Positions 33,362 to 41,989 of a stretch of 64,000 nt of DNA are shown here, in pieces (positions within the stretch are counted from its first letter, which is position 1; every line of letters begins with the position of its first letter). The notes under the pieces are model-generated. The model made no database searches. It was not told the origin of the DNA and saw only the letters and a program-made list of their open reading frames with translations. The position numbers and the translations under genes were made by a program. Source of the DNA: Actinomycetospora soli (GTDB lineage Bacteria; Actinomycetota; Actinomycetes; Mycobacteriales; Pseudonocardiaceae); contig NZ_JAJNDA010000010.1 of the NCBI RefSeq assembly GCF_021026295.1, forward strand, positions 185,732 through 249,731, in the 5' to 3' direction.

Positions 33362-34771
33362 ATGACGCGCATCGTGATCCTCGGCGGCGGACCCGCCGGG
33401 TACGAGGCCGCCCTGGTCGCCGCGCAGCACGAGGCCTCCGTCGTGCTGGTCGAGGAGGACAGCGTGGGCGGCTACTGCGTCGCCTACGACTGCGTGCCCT
33501 CCAAGACCTTCATCGCCTCGGCCGGTGTCCGCGCCGGCTTCCGCCACAACGGCGACATGGGCATCGAGGTCGACGAGGACGAGGCGGTCGTCGACCTGCC
33601 GCGGGTCAACAACCGGGTCAAGGGCCTCGCGCTCGCGCAGTCGTCGGACATCAAGGCGACCCTGCAGCGCGCCGGGGTCCGCGTGGTCGACGGCCGGGGC
33701 CGCTTCCGCGCCGCCTCCGGCAACAGCGCCACGCACGACATCGAGATCACTCCGTCCGCCGCCGGGGCGGAGAGCGAGGTCGTCACCGCCGACGTCGTCC
33801 TCATCGCCACCGGCGCCTCGCCGCGGGTCCTGCCCGACGCCGTGCCCGACGGGAGGCGCATCCTCACCTGGCGCCAGCTCTACGACCTCGAGGAGCTGCC
33901 CGAGCACCTCGTCGTCGTCGGCTCCGGCGTCACCGGCGCCGAGTTCGTCTCCGCCTACGCCGAGCTCGGCGTGCCCGTCACGCTGATCTCCAGCCGCGAC
34001 CGGGTGCTGCCGCACGAGGACCCGGACGCGGCGGCGACGCTCGAGGAGGTCTTCACCGAGCGCGGCGTGACCATCGAGCCGCGGTCGCGGGCCGACAAGG
34101 TCGTCTCGACCGCCGACGGCGTCCGCGTCACGCTCTCCGACGGGCGCGAGGTCACCGGCTCGCACGCCCTGATGACGGTCGGCTCGATCCCGAACACCGG
34201 CGACCTCGGCTGCGACGAGGTCGGGCTGGAGCTGCGCGAGACCGGCCACATCACCGTCGACCGCGTGTCGCGGACCTCGGTGCCCGGCGTCTACGCCGCG
34301 GGCGACTGCACCGGGCTGCTGCCGCTGGCCTCGGTCGCGGCCATGCAGGGCCGGATCGCGATGTGGCACGCGCTGGGGGAGGGCGTCGCCCCGCTGCGGC
34401 TCAAGACCGTCGCGTCCGCCGTGTTCACGCGGCCCGAGGTGGCGACGGTCGGCATCGGCCACAAGCAGGTCGAGTCGGGGGAGTTCGCCGCCCGCGAGGT
34501 GCTGCTGCCGCTCGGGACCAACCCACGCGCGAAGATGCAGGGCCTCGACCGCGGCTTCGTGAAGATCTTCTGCCGGCCGGCGACCGGCGTCGTCATCGGC
34601 GGCGTGATCGTCGCGCCCGTGGCGAGCGAACTGGTGCTCCCGCTGGCGATGGCGGTGCAGAACAACCTCACGGTGGACGACCTCGCCCACACGTTCTCGA
34701 TCTACCCGTCGCTCTCGGGCTCGGTGACCGAGGCGGGCCGTCGCCTGATGCAGCACGACGACCTCGACTAG
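33362..34771 (+). CDS. lpdA: NAD(P)H-quinone dehydrogenase / flavoprotein disulfide reductase, LpdA-like
   Basis: 469-aa FAD enzyme: VILGGGPAGYEAAL at the N-terminus, NAD(P) loop VVVGSGVTGAEF, FAD motif GVYAAGDCTG. Unlike Mtb LpdA as I recall it, both redox cysteines are present with dihydrolipoamide-dehydrogenase spacing (C39 and C44 in GGYCVAYDCVPSK). The C-terminal HPT..E base is replaced by YPSLSGSVTEA (448-458), as in LpdA-type quinone reductases. So it should reduce quinones; disulfide reduction is possible but lacks the His base. ATG 33362 starts the FAD strand. Downstream are the glycerol genes, as around lpdA-glpD2 in Mtb. Confidence 0.87.
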   Translation: MTRIVILGGGPAGYEAALVAAQHEASVVLVEEDSVGGYCVAYDCVPSKTFIASAGVRAGFRHNGDMGIEVDEDEAVVDLPRVNNRVKGLALAQSSDIKATLQRAGVRVVDGRGRFRAASGNSATHDIEITPSAAGAESEVVTADVVLIATGASPRVLPDAVPDGRRILTWRQLYDLEELPEHLVVVGSGVTGAEFVSAYAELGVPVTLISSRDRVLPHEDPDAAATLEEVFTERGVTIEPRSRADKVVSTADGVRVTLSDGREVTGSHALMTVGSIPNTGDLGCDEVGLELRETGHITVDRVSRTSVPGVYAAGDCTGLLPLASVAAMQGRIAMWHALGEGVAPLRLKTVASAVFTRPEVATVGIGHKQVESGEFAAREVLLPLGTNPRAKMQGLDRGFVKIFCRPATGVVIGGVIVAPVASELVLPLAMAVQNNLTVDDLAHTFSIYPSLSGSVTEAGRRLMQHDDLD

Positions 34772-34781
34772 GTGGCCTCCG

Positions 34782-34831
34782 GCCGTGTGAGCACTGTCCG
34801 GGGCCGTGGCCCCGGACAGTGCTCACACGGC
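34782..34831. terminator. Perfect 24-bp palindrome between convergent lpdA and glpK
   Basis: Arms 34782-34805 and 34808-34831 are perfectly complementary with only GT between them. They start GCCGTGTGAGCACTGTCC. It is located between convergent stops and probably acts as a bidirectional terminator. The GTGAGCA-TGT theme recurs in the hairpin upstream of mprA. Confidence 0.75.
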
Positions 34832-34841
34832 GCGACGCGCC

Positions 34842-36344
34842 CTAGGCCCAGTCGAAGGTCCGGGTGACCGCCTTCTTCCACTCCGCGTAGACGCGGTCGC
34901 GCTCGTCCGGGTCCATGTTGGGCTCCCAGACCTTGTCCTGCGCCCAGTTGTCCCGGATCTCCTGCTCGGAGGACCAGAACCCGACCGCGAGGCCGGCGGC
35001 GTAGGCCGCGCCGAGCGCCGTCGTCTCGGAGACCACCGGGCGCACCACCTCGACGCCCAGCAGGTCGGCCTGGAACTGCATGAGCACCTCGTTGCCGACC
35101 ATCCCGCCGTCGACCTTGAGCGTCGTCAGCGGCACGCCGGAGTCGGCGTTCATGGCGTCGATGACCTCGCGGGTCTGGAACGCCGTGGCCTCGAGCACCG
35201 CGCGGGCGATGTGGCCCTTGTTGACGTAGCGGGTGAGGCCGACGATCACGCCGCGGGCGTCGGCGCGCCAGTACGGGGCGAACAGCCCGGAGAAGGCGGG
35301 CACCACGTAGGCGCCGCCGTTGTCCTCGACCGACTTCGCGAGGTCCTCGATCTCCGGCGCGGAGGAGATCATCCCGAGGTTGTCGCGCAGCCACTGCACG
35401 AGCGAGCCGGTGACGGCGATGGAGCCCTCGAGCGCGTACACCTGCGGCTGGTCGCCGATCTTGTAGCAGACCGTGGTGAGCAGGCCGTTCTTCGACTCGA
35501 CCTTCTCGGTGCCGGTGTTGAGCAGCACGAAGTTGCCGGTGCCGTAGGTGTTCTTGGCCTCGCCGACCGACAGGCAGGCCTGCCCGAAGGTCGCGGCCTG
35601 CTGGTCGCCGAGGATGCCGGCCACCGGGACGTCGCGGAACGTGCCGCGGGCGCGGATGTTGCCGTAGGTCTCCGAGGACGACCGGATCTCCGGCAGCATC
35701 GCCATCGGCACCCCGATCTCCTCGCAGAGCTCCGGGTCCCACTCCAGGGTGTCGATGTTCATGAGCAGGGTGCGCGACGCGTTCGTCGGGTCGGTGACGT
35801 GCAGACCGCCCTCGATGCCGCCGGTGGCGTTCCACAGCACCCAGGTGTCCATCGTCCCGAACGCCAGCTCGCCGCGCTCGGCCCGCTCACGGGCCCCGTC
35901 GACGTGGTCGAGGATCCAGCGCGCCTTCGGCCCGGCGAAGTACGTGGCGAGCGGCAGGCCGGTCTTCGCGCGGTAGCGCTCCGCGCCCCCGCCGAGCGCC
36001 CCGAGCTCGTCGCAGATCGCCTGCGTGCGGGTGTCCTGCCAGACGATCGCGTTGTAGATCGGCTCACCGGTGGTCTTGTCCCAGACGACGGTGGTCTCGC
36101 GCTGGTTGGTGATGCCGACCGCGGCGATGTTCGAGGCGTCGAGGTCGGCGCGGGCGAGCGCGCCGCCGCAGACCTGCCGGGTGTTGACCCAGATCTCGGC
36201 GGCGTCGTGCTCCACCCAGCCGGCCTTCGGGAAGATCTGCTGGTGCTCGAGCTGGTCGACGGCGACGACCCGCCCGGAGTGGTCGAAGATCATGCATCGC
36301 GTGGAGGTGGTGCCCTGGTCGATCGCCGCGACGTACTGGGTCAT
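34842..36344 (-). CDS. glpK: Glycerol kinase
   Basis: 500-aa FGGY kinase phosphorylating glycerol to glycerol-3-phosphate. N-terminal phosphate loop [30 protein letters not shown], the FGGY signature [11 protein letters not shown] region, and the C-terminal adenine site [20 protein letters not shown]. Full length. ATG 36344. It lies 40 bp downstream of glpF on the same strand, forming a glpF-glpK uptake operon divergent from glpD. The candidate operator at 37222 sits in the shared control region. Confidence 0.95.
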   Translation of the reverse strand: MTQYVAAIDQGTTSTRCMIFDHSGRVVAVDQLEHQQIFPKAGWVEHDAAEIWVNTRQVCGGALARADLDASNIAAVGITNQRETTVVWDKTTGEPIYNAIVWQDTRTQAICDELGALGGGAERYRAKTGLPLATYFAGPKARWILDHVDGARERAERGELAFGTMDTWVLWNATGGIEGGLHVTDPTNASRTLLMNIDTLEWDPELCEEIGVPMAMLPEIRSSSETYGNIRARGTFRDVPVAGILGDQQAATFGQACLSVGEAKNTYGTGNFVLLNTGTEKVESKNGLLTTVCYKIGDQPQVYALEGSIAVTGSLVQWLRDNLGMISSAPEIEDLAKSVEDNGGAYVVPAFSGLFAPYWRADARGVIVGLTRYVNKGHIARAVLEATAFQTREVIDAMNADSGVPLTTLKVDGGMVGNEVLMQFQADLLGVEVVRPVVSETTALGAAYAAGLAVGFWSSEQEIRDNWAQDKVWEPNMDPDERDRVYAEWKKAVTRTFDWA

Positions 36345-36384
36345 CGAGCCTGCTCCTGTTCGAGGGTGGGGGGACGCGATCGTG

Positions 36385-37134
36385 TCAGCTGTAGGCGGGG
36401 ACGACGAGGGCCACGAGCGCCGCGAGCGCCGCGCCGAGGAACGGCCCGACGATCGGGACCCACGCGTAACCCCAGTCGGCGGTGCCCTTGCCCGGGATCG
36501 GCAGGACGGCGTACGCCGCACGGGGGCCGAGGTCGCGGGCGGGGTTGATGGCGTAGCCGGTGGGACCACCGAGAGCCGCGCCGATCCCGACGACGAGCGC
36601 CGTGACGGCCGCGTAGTTGGCGGGGGAGTCGTAGGGCGCCTGGAGGAGGAAGAGCAGCAGCACGAACGTCGCGATCGTCTCGCTGACCAGGTTCCAGACC
36701 GGCTTCTTGATCGGCGGGTTGGTCGCGAAGATCCCGACGGTCTCGGTGTTCTGCTCGTGGTTGTGGTCGAACTGCAGCTTGTAGAGCAGCCAGGCGAGGG
36801 AGGCGCCGACGAAGGCACCGAGGAACTGGCCGATCAGGTAGAACGGCACGTTCGCCCAGGGGGTCTTCCCGGCGATCGCGAGGCCCAGCGTCACGGCGGG
36901 GTTGATGTGGCCGCCGGTCGGGTTCGCGATGCTCGCGCCCGCGAAGACGCCGACCCCCCAGCCGATGACGATCAGCACCCACGGGGCCGTGTCCCCGTCC
37001 TGGTTGGAGCGGGGCAGGATCACGTTCGCGACCACCCCGACGCCGAACAACAGCAGGACGGCCGTACCGAGGAACTCCCACAGGATGATCTCGCCGCCGC
37101 TGAGGACCGGAGTCACGTCGACCTCCCCCGTCAT
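36385..37134 (-). CDS. glpF: Glycerol facilitator (MIP/aquaglyceroporin)
   Basis: 249-aa membrane channel with six TM helices and both pore motifs, GGHINPAVT (about 75-83) and [12 protein letters not shown] (about 200-211); the Arg of the second NPA forms the selectivity filter. The Asp following NPAR is typical of glycerol-conducting members. It brings glycerol to glpK, which follows in the operon. The start is the ATG at 37134. The insertion [13 protein letters not shown] around 125-137 is a hydrophilic loop. Confidence 0.92.
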   Translation of the reverse strand: MTGEVDVTPVLSGGEIILWEFLGTAVLLLFGVGVVANVILPRSNQDGDTAPWVLIVIGWGVGVFAGASIANPTGGHINPAVTLGLAIAGKTPWANVPFYLIGQFLGAFVGASLAWLLYKLQFDHNHEQNTETVGIFATNPPIKKPVWNLVSETIATFVLLLFLLQAPYDSPANYAAVTALVVGIGAALGGPTGYAINPARDLGPRAAYAVLPIPGKGTADWGYAWVPIVGPFLGAALAALVALVVPAYS

Positions 37135-37221
37135 GCCCTCGCCGCAACCCGGGTCGGCGACGATGAGCGCGGCGGACGCTAGTCGCGCACGTCACATGTG
37201 TCTATGGTCTTCGATCGAGAC

Positions 37222-37233
37222 GAAAGCGCTTTC
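37222..37233. promoter_or_regulatory. Palindrome GAAAGCGCTTTC in the glpF/glpD divergent region
   Basis: A perfect 12-bp palindrome of the kind bound by LacI/GalR-family regulators. It is 88 bp upstream of glpF and 160 bp upstream of glpD. A near-palindrome GTCTTCGATCGAGAC (37207-37221) adjoins it, and CACATGTG lies nearby at about 37194. Which regulator binds is unknown; no regulator gene is adjacent. Confidence 0.5.
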
Positions 37234-37392
37234 CCGACGGGGCCGCGGTCGCCCTGGCGGGGCCCGTCGCGCGGGTAGCGTGGACGGTGCCGTCGCGGGG
37301 GACCCTGGGGCCGTTGCCGCAGGTGATGACGGGGACGCCCGTTGCACCGCACGGCGCAGAGGCCTGACACCGAACGTACGAGGAGGCCCGAC

Positions 37393-39198
37393 GTGGCTGC
37401 CAAGTCCGCCGACAACGGTGCGAGCGAGCCCACGGCGGCCGGCGCCCGCACGCCGGAGGCCGAGTCGCTCGACGCCGTGACCGAACCCGCGCGCCTCGGC
37501 CCCGCCGAGCGCGAGCGGTCCTGGGACCGCCTGCAGAACGAGCTGTTCGACGTGGTCGTGGTGGGCGGCGGCGTGGTCGGCGTGGGCGCCGCGCTCGACG
37601 CCGCGACCCGCGGCCTGTCGGTCGCCCTGGTCGAGGCCCGTGACCTCGCCGCCGGCACGTCCAGCCGCTCGTCCAAGCTCTTCCACGGCGGCCTGCGCTA
37701 CCTCGAGCAGCTCGACTTCGGGCTGGTGCGCGAGGCGCTGTTCGAGCGCGAGCTGAACATGACGCGGCTGGCCCCGCACCTGATCAAGCCGGTGCCGTTC
37801 CTGTACCCGCTGACCCACCACGTGTGGGAGCGGCCCTACGTCACCGCCGGCATCACGCTCTACGACACGATGGGCGGCAAGAGCTCGCTGCCCAAGCAGA
37901 AGCAGCTCACCCGCTCGGGGGCGCTGCGCATGGCGCCGGCGCTCAAGCGCGACGCGCTGGTCGGCGCGGTGCGCTACTACGATGCACAGGCCGACGACGC
38001 CCGCCACACGATGATGGTGGGCCGCACCGCCGCCCAGTACGGCGCCGTGGTGCGCACGTCGACGCAGGTCGTCGACTTCATCCACGAGGTGGACCGGATC
38101 GCCGGCGTGCGGGTCCGGGACGTCGAGTCGGGCCGCGAGACCGACGTGCGCGCCCACGTCGTCGTGAACTGCACCGGGGTGTGGACCGACCAGATGCAGC
38201 ACGCCGCGGGCACCCGCGGCCGGTTCAAGGTGAACGCCTCGAAGGGCGTCCACTTCCTGGTCGCCCGCGACAAGATCCCGTCGGACGTCGGCATGATCCT
38301 GCGGACCGAGAAGTCGGTGCTGTTCGTCATCCCGTGGCGCAACCACTGGATCGTCGGCACCACCGACACCTCCTGGCGGCTCGACCTCGCGCACCCGGCG
38401 GCCACGCGGCACGACCTCGACTACCTGCTCGAGCACATCAATGCCGTGCTCGTGACGCCGTTGACGCACGACGACATCGAGGGCGTCTACGCCGGCCTGC
38501 GGCCGCTGCTCGCGGGCGAGAGCGAGGAGACCTCGAAGCTGTCGCGGGAGCACGCCGTGTCGCGGGTGATGCCGGGCATGGTGTCGATCGCGGGCGGCAA
38601 GTACACGACCTACCGCGTGATGGCGAAGGACGCCCTCGACCTCGCCGTGCAGGACATCCCCGCGCGCGTCGCCCCGTCGATCACCGACCGGGTCCCGCTG
38701 ATCGGCGCCGACGGTTACTTCGCGCTGGTCAACCAGGCCGAGCACATCGGGCGGACGTACGACCTGCACCCGCACCGCGTGCGGCACCTGCTCGACCGCT
38801 ACGGCTCGCTGCTGCACGGTCTGCTCGCGATGACCGAGGAGGACCCGTCGCTGCGCGAGCCGGTCCCGGGGTCTCCGGACTACCTGCGCGTCGAGATCGC
38901 CTACGCCGTCGCCTACGAGGGCGCGCTGCACCTCGACGACGTCCTCACCCGGCGCACCCGCATCTCCATCGAGTACGCCCACCGCGGCATCGACTCGGCG
39001 GAGTCGGTGGCCGACCAGATGGCGCCCCTGCTCGGGTGGAGCGCCGAGACGCGCGACGAGGAGGTCCGCTCGTACGTGGAGCGGGTCGAGGCGGAGCGGC
39101 GGTCGCAGTCGGTCGAGTCCGACGAGGAGGCCGACAAGCTCCGTCTCGCGGCGCCCGACCCCCGGCGCGAGCAGCTCGCCCCGCTCGGGACGGGCTGA
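37393..39198 (+). CDS. glpD: Aerobic glycerol-3-phosphate dehydrogenase
   Basis: 601-aa FAD flavoprotein at the membrane face that oxidises glycerol-3-phosphate to dihydroxyacetone phosphate with electrons to quinone. N-terminal FAD loop [19 protein letters not shown] at about 49, SRSSKLFHGGLRYLEQ, and GVWTDQM; the C-terminal DAO-associated domain includes SIAGGKYTTYRVMA. The GTG at 37393 has AGGAGG 6 nt upstream and is preferred over an earlier in-frame ATG at 37342. It corresponds to Mtb glpD2 next to lpdA. It completes glycerol use with the divergent glpF-glpK. Confidence 0.93.
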   Translation: MAAKSADNGASEPTAAGARTPEAESLDAVTEPARLGPAERERSWDRLQNELFDVVVVGGGVVGVGAALDAATRGLSVALVEARDLAAGTSSRSSKLFHGGLRYLEQLDFGLVREALFERELNMTRLAPHLIKPVPFLYPLTHHVWERPYVTAGITLYDTMGGKSSLPKQKQLTRSGALRMAPALKRDALVGAVRYYDAQADDARHTMMVGRTAAQYGAVVRTSTQVVDFIHEVDRIAGVRVRDVESGRETDVRAHVVVNCTGVWTDQMQHAAGTRGRFKVNASKGVHFLVARDKIPSDVGMILRTEKSVLFVIPWRNHWIVGTTDTSWRLDLAHPAATRHDLDYLLEHINAVLVTPLTHDDIEGVYAGLRPLLAGESEETSKLSREHAVSRVMPGMVSIAGGKYTTYRVMAKDALDLAVQDIPARVAPSITDRVPLIGADGYFALVNQAEHIGRTYDLHPHRVRHLLDRYGSLLHGLLAMTEEDPSLREPVPGSPDYLRVEIAYAVAYEGALHLDDVLTRRTRISIEYAHRGIDSAESVADQMAPLLGWSAETRDEEVRSYVERVEAERRSQSVESDEEADKLRLAAPDPRREQLAPLGTG

Positions 39199-39205
39199 GC
39201 CCCAC

Positions 39206-39263
39206 GCGAGAGTGACACCAGACAGCCCGGAAGGCCTGCGGGCCGGCCTGGTGTCACCGTCGC
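39206..39263. repeat. Imperfect inverted repeat downstream of glpD
   Basis: Arms at 39206-39221 and 39248-39263 match at 14 of 16 positions, with a perfect GTGACACCAG/CTGGTGTCAC core. It begins 8 bp after the glpD stop. Possibly a first terminator or a further intergenic hairpin family. Confidence 0.6.
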
Positions 39264-39285
39264 GGTCGGCGAGCCCGAACGACGG

Positions 39286-39318
39286 AACGGCCCCGCCCGG
39301 AACCCGGGCGGGGCCGTT
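39286..39318. terminator. Bidirectional terminator between glpD and the MFS gene
   Basis: Perfect 15-bp arms, AACGGCCCCGCCCGG and its complement, around an AAC loop, lying 14 bp before the convergent MFS stop. Confidence 0.8.
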
Positions 39319-39332
39319 CGTCGTGTCGGGCG

Positions 39333-41315
39333 TCAGCCGCGCTGCGGCGCGAGCTGCTCCGGCGCCCGGGCGTCGTCGGCGAGCGGCTCCGACCCCACGA
39401 GCGTGACGTCGTGGCGCAGCTCGTGGGCGTGCCCACCGGCCACCACGCGGTCGGCGCGCGGTGCGTGCCCCGGTGCGCTGATCACCACGAGCCAGGCGCC
39501 CGACCCCGGCAGCGACAGGTCGTACGACCCGCCGACGGTCTCGGCGCGGCCGTGCTGGACACCGTGCTCGTCGACCAGCGTCACGATCGCCTCCCCGTCG
39601 CGGGCCAGCACGACCCGGCCGAGGACCCGCGGCGTGGCACCCGGAGTCCCGTTCGAGGACCCGTTCGACGCCCCGTGGGAGGCCGTGACCGGCAGCGGTC
39701 CCGTCGCCGGCGCCGTGTCCGTCGACTCGTCCGCGCGCGACGTCGTGACCCCGTCGGCGGTGTCGGCGCGATCGTCCACGTCCGCCGCGGAGGCCGCGGA
39801 CGCCGACCCGGCGGACTCCGCCCGGGGGTCGGCGTGCGGTGCGTCGGCCGCCGTCTCCACGTCGGAGGACGGGACGATCCGGCGGGGGAGGAACAGCGAC
39901 ACGACGAGAGCGAGCACGCCGACCACTCCGGCCGCCATGAACCCGGTCCGCAGACCCTGCGCGTCGGGCGCACCGCCCGCCGTGGTCGACGCGATCGCGG
40001 AGATCGTGACGAACGCGGCCGTGCCGAACGCCCCGGCGACCTGCTGCAGCGTCGCGAGGATCGCGCTGCCGTGGGAGTACAGCGGGCCGGGCAGCACGGC
40101 GAGCGACGACGTCATCAGCGGCGTCATCATGAGGCCGAGGCCGGCCATCAGCACCACGTGGATGGCGATCACGGCCCACAGCGGGGACGTGGGCCCGAGC
40201 GACGCGAAGCCCCACAGCGAGGCCGCCATCATCGCGGCGCCGGGGATGACCAGCGGGCGGGCACCGAAGCGGTCGAACATCGCCCCGACCGGCCGGCCCA
40301 GCAGACCGAGGACGAGTCCGCCCGGCAGCACCGCGAGCCCCGTCACGAAGGTGCCCTGGTTCAGCACCGTCTGCAGGTAGAGCGGCAGCAGGATCGCCGC
40401 GGCCCCGAGCAGCGCCATGAACAGCAGCGCCGCCAGGATCAGCGACACCACGAAGGTGCGGTGGGTGAACGGCCGCAGATCGAGCAGCGCCGCGTGCCGC
40501 TTCTGCAGCGCGAGCTGGCGCAGCACGAACAGCACGAGGCTGACCGCGCCGATCACGAGCGGGATCCACGGGGCCACGTGCGGCCCGGACCCTCCGGACT
40601 CCCCGATCGCGGAGAAGCCGTACAGGATGCCGCCGAAGCCGACGGCCGAGAGCAGGACCGAGAGGACGTCGAGCGGGACCGACCGGGTCTGCGAGGGCAA
40701 CCGCATCAGCGCCGCCCCGAGCAGGAGGGCCAGCACGGCGAGCGGCAGGACGATCCAGAACATCCACCGCCAGCCCAGCGACGCCAGCACGGCGCCGCCG
40801 ATGGTGGGGCCGACGGCGGGCGCCACGGCGATGACGATCGAGATCGTGCCCATCATCGAGCCGCGCCGGTTCTCCGGCACCAGCCGCATCACCGAGGTCA
40901 TCAGCAGCGGGATGATCAGCGCGGTGCCGCACGCCTGCACCACGCGCCCCGCGAGCAGGACGGCGAAGCCGGGCGCGAGGGCGCTGATCAGCGTGCCGAG
41001 GCTGAACAGCGTCAGCGACGCGAGGAAGACCTGGCGCGGGGTGAAGCGTTCGAGCAGGAACCCGGTGGTCGGGATGACCACGGCCATCGTCAGGAGGAAC
41101 CCGCTGGTCAGCCACTGCACGGTGGTGGTCGAGACGCCGAGGTCGCGCGTGAGGTCGTTCAGCGCCACCGACAGGATCGTCTCGTTGAGGATCATGACGA
41201 ACGCGGACACGACCAGGACCGCGATCACCACCCCCGCGCGGGTGCTGCCGGGGTCGGGCGCTGACGGGTCGTCCGTCGCCGTGGGGGCGTCCGGTGTGGT
41301 CGGAGCCGTGGCCAT
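39333..41315 (-). CDS. DHA2-type MFS transporter with C-terminal carboxypeptidase-regulatory-like domain
   Basis: 660-aa protein. Residues about 25-480 form a 14-TM EmrB/QacA-type proton antiporter: ETILSVALNDL, motif C-like APAVGPTIGGAVL, RPVGAMFDRFGARP. A disordered Ala/Asp/Ser/Thr linker follows, and a final roughly 90-residue beta-sandwich (VLGRVVLARDGEAIVTLVDEHG...GSYDLSLPGSGAWLVVISAPGHA) resembles CarboxypepD_reg/transthyretin-like domains. Drug or metabolite efflux is the family role. The extra domain is unusual; its side of the membrane depends on an even TM count and would then be cytoplasmic. ATG 41315 is used. Confidence 0.85.
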   Translation of the reverse strand: MATAPTTPDAPTATDDPSAPDPGSTRAGVVIAVLVVSAFVMILNETILSVALNDLTRDLGVSTTTVQWLTSGFLLTMAVVIPTTGFLLERFTPRQVFLASLTLFSLGTLISALAPGFAVLLAGRVVQACGTALIIPLLMTSVMRLVPENRRGSMMGTISIVIAVAPAVGPTIGGAVLASLGWRWMFWIVLPLAVLALLLGAALMRLPSQTRSVPLDVLSVLLSAVGFGGILYGFSAIGESGGSGPHVAPWIPLVIGAVSLVLFVLRQLALQKRHAALLDLRPFTHRTFVVSLILAALLFMALLGAAAILLPLYLQTVLNQGTFVTGLAVLPGGLVLGLLGRPVGAMFDRFGARPLVIPGAAMMAASLWGFASLGPTSPLWAVIAIHVVLMAGLGLMMTPLMTSSLAVLPGPLYSHGSAILATLQQVAGAFGTAAFVTISAIASTTAGGAPDAQGLRTGFMAAGVVGVLALVVSLFLPRRIVPSSDVETAADAPHADPRAESAGSASAASAADVDDRADTADGVTTSRADESTDTAPATGPLPVTASHGASNGSSNGTPGATPRVLGRVVLARDGEAIVTLVDEHGVQHGRAETVGGSYDLSLPGSGAWLVVISAPGHAPRADRVVAGGHAHELRHDVTLVGSEPLADDARAPEQLAPQRG

Positions 41316-41429
41316 GGGGTGACGCACCTTTCGGGGAGAGCTTCGGGGCGCCGGCGTCGCTGCCGTGTCACCAGACAACCACGGACCCCTGACAGGGCCC
41401 GACCGCTTTAACGGCGCCCGGAGGCCCGA

Positions 41430-41894
41430 TCATCCCCCGTGGCGGTGGCCGAGGTAGGCGAGGACCCCGATCGCCACCGGGACGAGCAGGAAGATCTGCG
41501 GGAACCGCAGACCCGTCACGAGGAACAGCACCAGCGCGATCGCCGGGGCGAGCGCCGAGAGCAGACCCGCGTGCCGGCCGAGCCGGGCGCCGATCGGCGC
41601 CACCAGCTCCGGCAGGTCGTCGCGCGCCGCGGGCGCCGCCGGAGGCGGAGGCGAGGCCGGGGGCGGCCCGCCCACCGGCACCGACCCGACGTCGGGAACG
41701 GACCGGGGGTAGGCCGGGTGCGGGGCCGGGAGGTCGGTGAACAACCCGTCGAGCTCGGAGCGGAACCGCGCCGTCGAGGCGATCGCGGACCGCTCGGCGT
41801 ACTCACCGGGTTCGAGCCGGCCCTCACGCAGGTGCTCGTCGAGGGCGGCCATCGCGAGCTCGCGCTCGCGGTTGCCGATCCGCAGTTCGCCCAC
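41430..41894 (-). CDS. DUF1707 (SHOCT-like) membrane protein
   Basis: 154-aa protein starting with a DUF1707 domain (VGELRIGNRERELAMAALDEHLREGRLEPGEYAERS), then a Pro-rich linker and one or two C-terminal TM helices (about 112-150). DUF1707 is an actinobacterial domain of unknown role that often ends in membrane helices. The GTG at 41894 begins the domain exactly. It lies downstream of accA3 on the same strand with a repeat-bearing 95-bp gap between, so co-transcription is uncertain. No function is proposed. Confidence 0.75.
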   Translation of the reverse strand: MGELRIGNRERELAMAALDEHLREGRLEPGEYAERSAIASTARFRSELDGLFTDLPAPHPAYPRSVPDVGSVPVGGPPPASPPPPAAPAARDDLPELVAPIGARLGRHAGLLSALAPAIALVLFLVTGLRFPQIFLLVPVAIGVLAYLGHRHGG

Positions 41895-41946
41895 CCCGTC
41901 CAGGGTAGGCGCGCCGCGACGATGTGGCTCTCCTGGCGCTGGGTGG

Positions 41947-41970
41947 CAGCAACGACGCGTTCCTGCCACC
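41947..41970 (-). repeat. 24-nt dispersed repeat, copy 2 (inverted, within a hairpin)
   Basis: Read on the minus strand it matches the 30093 core at 23 of 24 positions. GGGTGGCAG (41941-41949) and CTGCCACCC (41963-41971) flank it, so this copy forms a hairpin. It lies between accA3 (stop 41990) and the DUF1707 gene. Confidence 0.75.
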
Positions 41971-41989
41971 CACGGCGCTCAGGCGGCGC

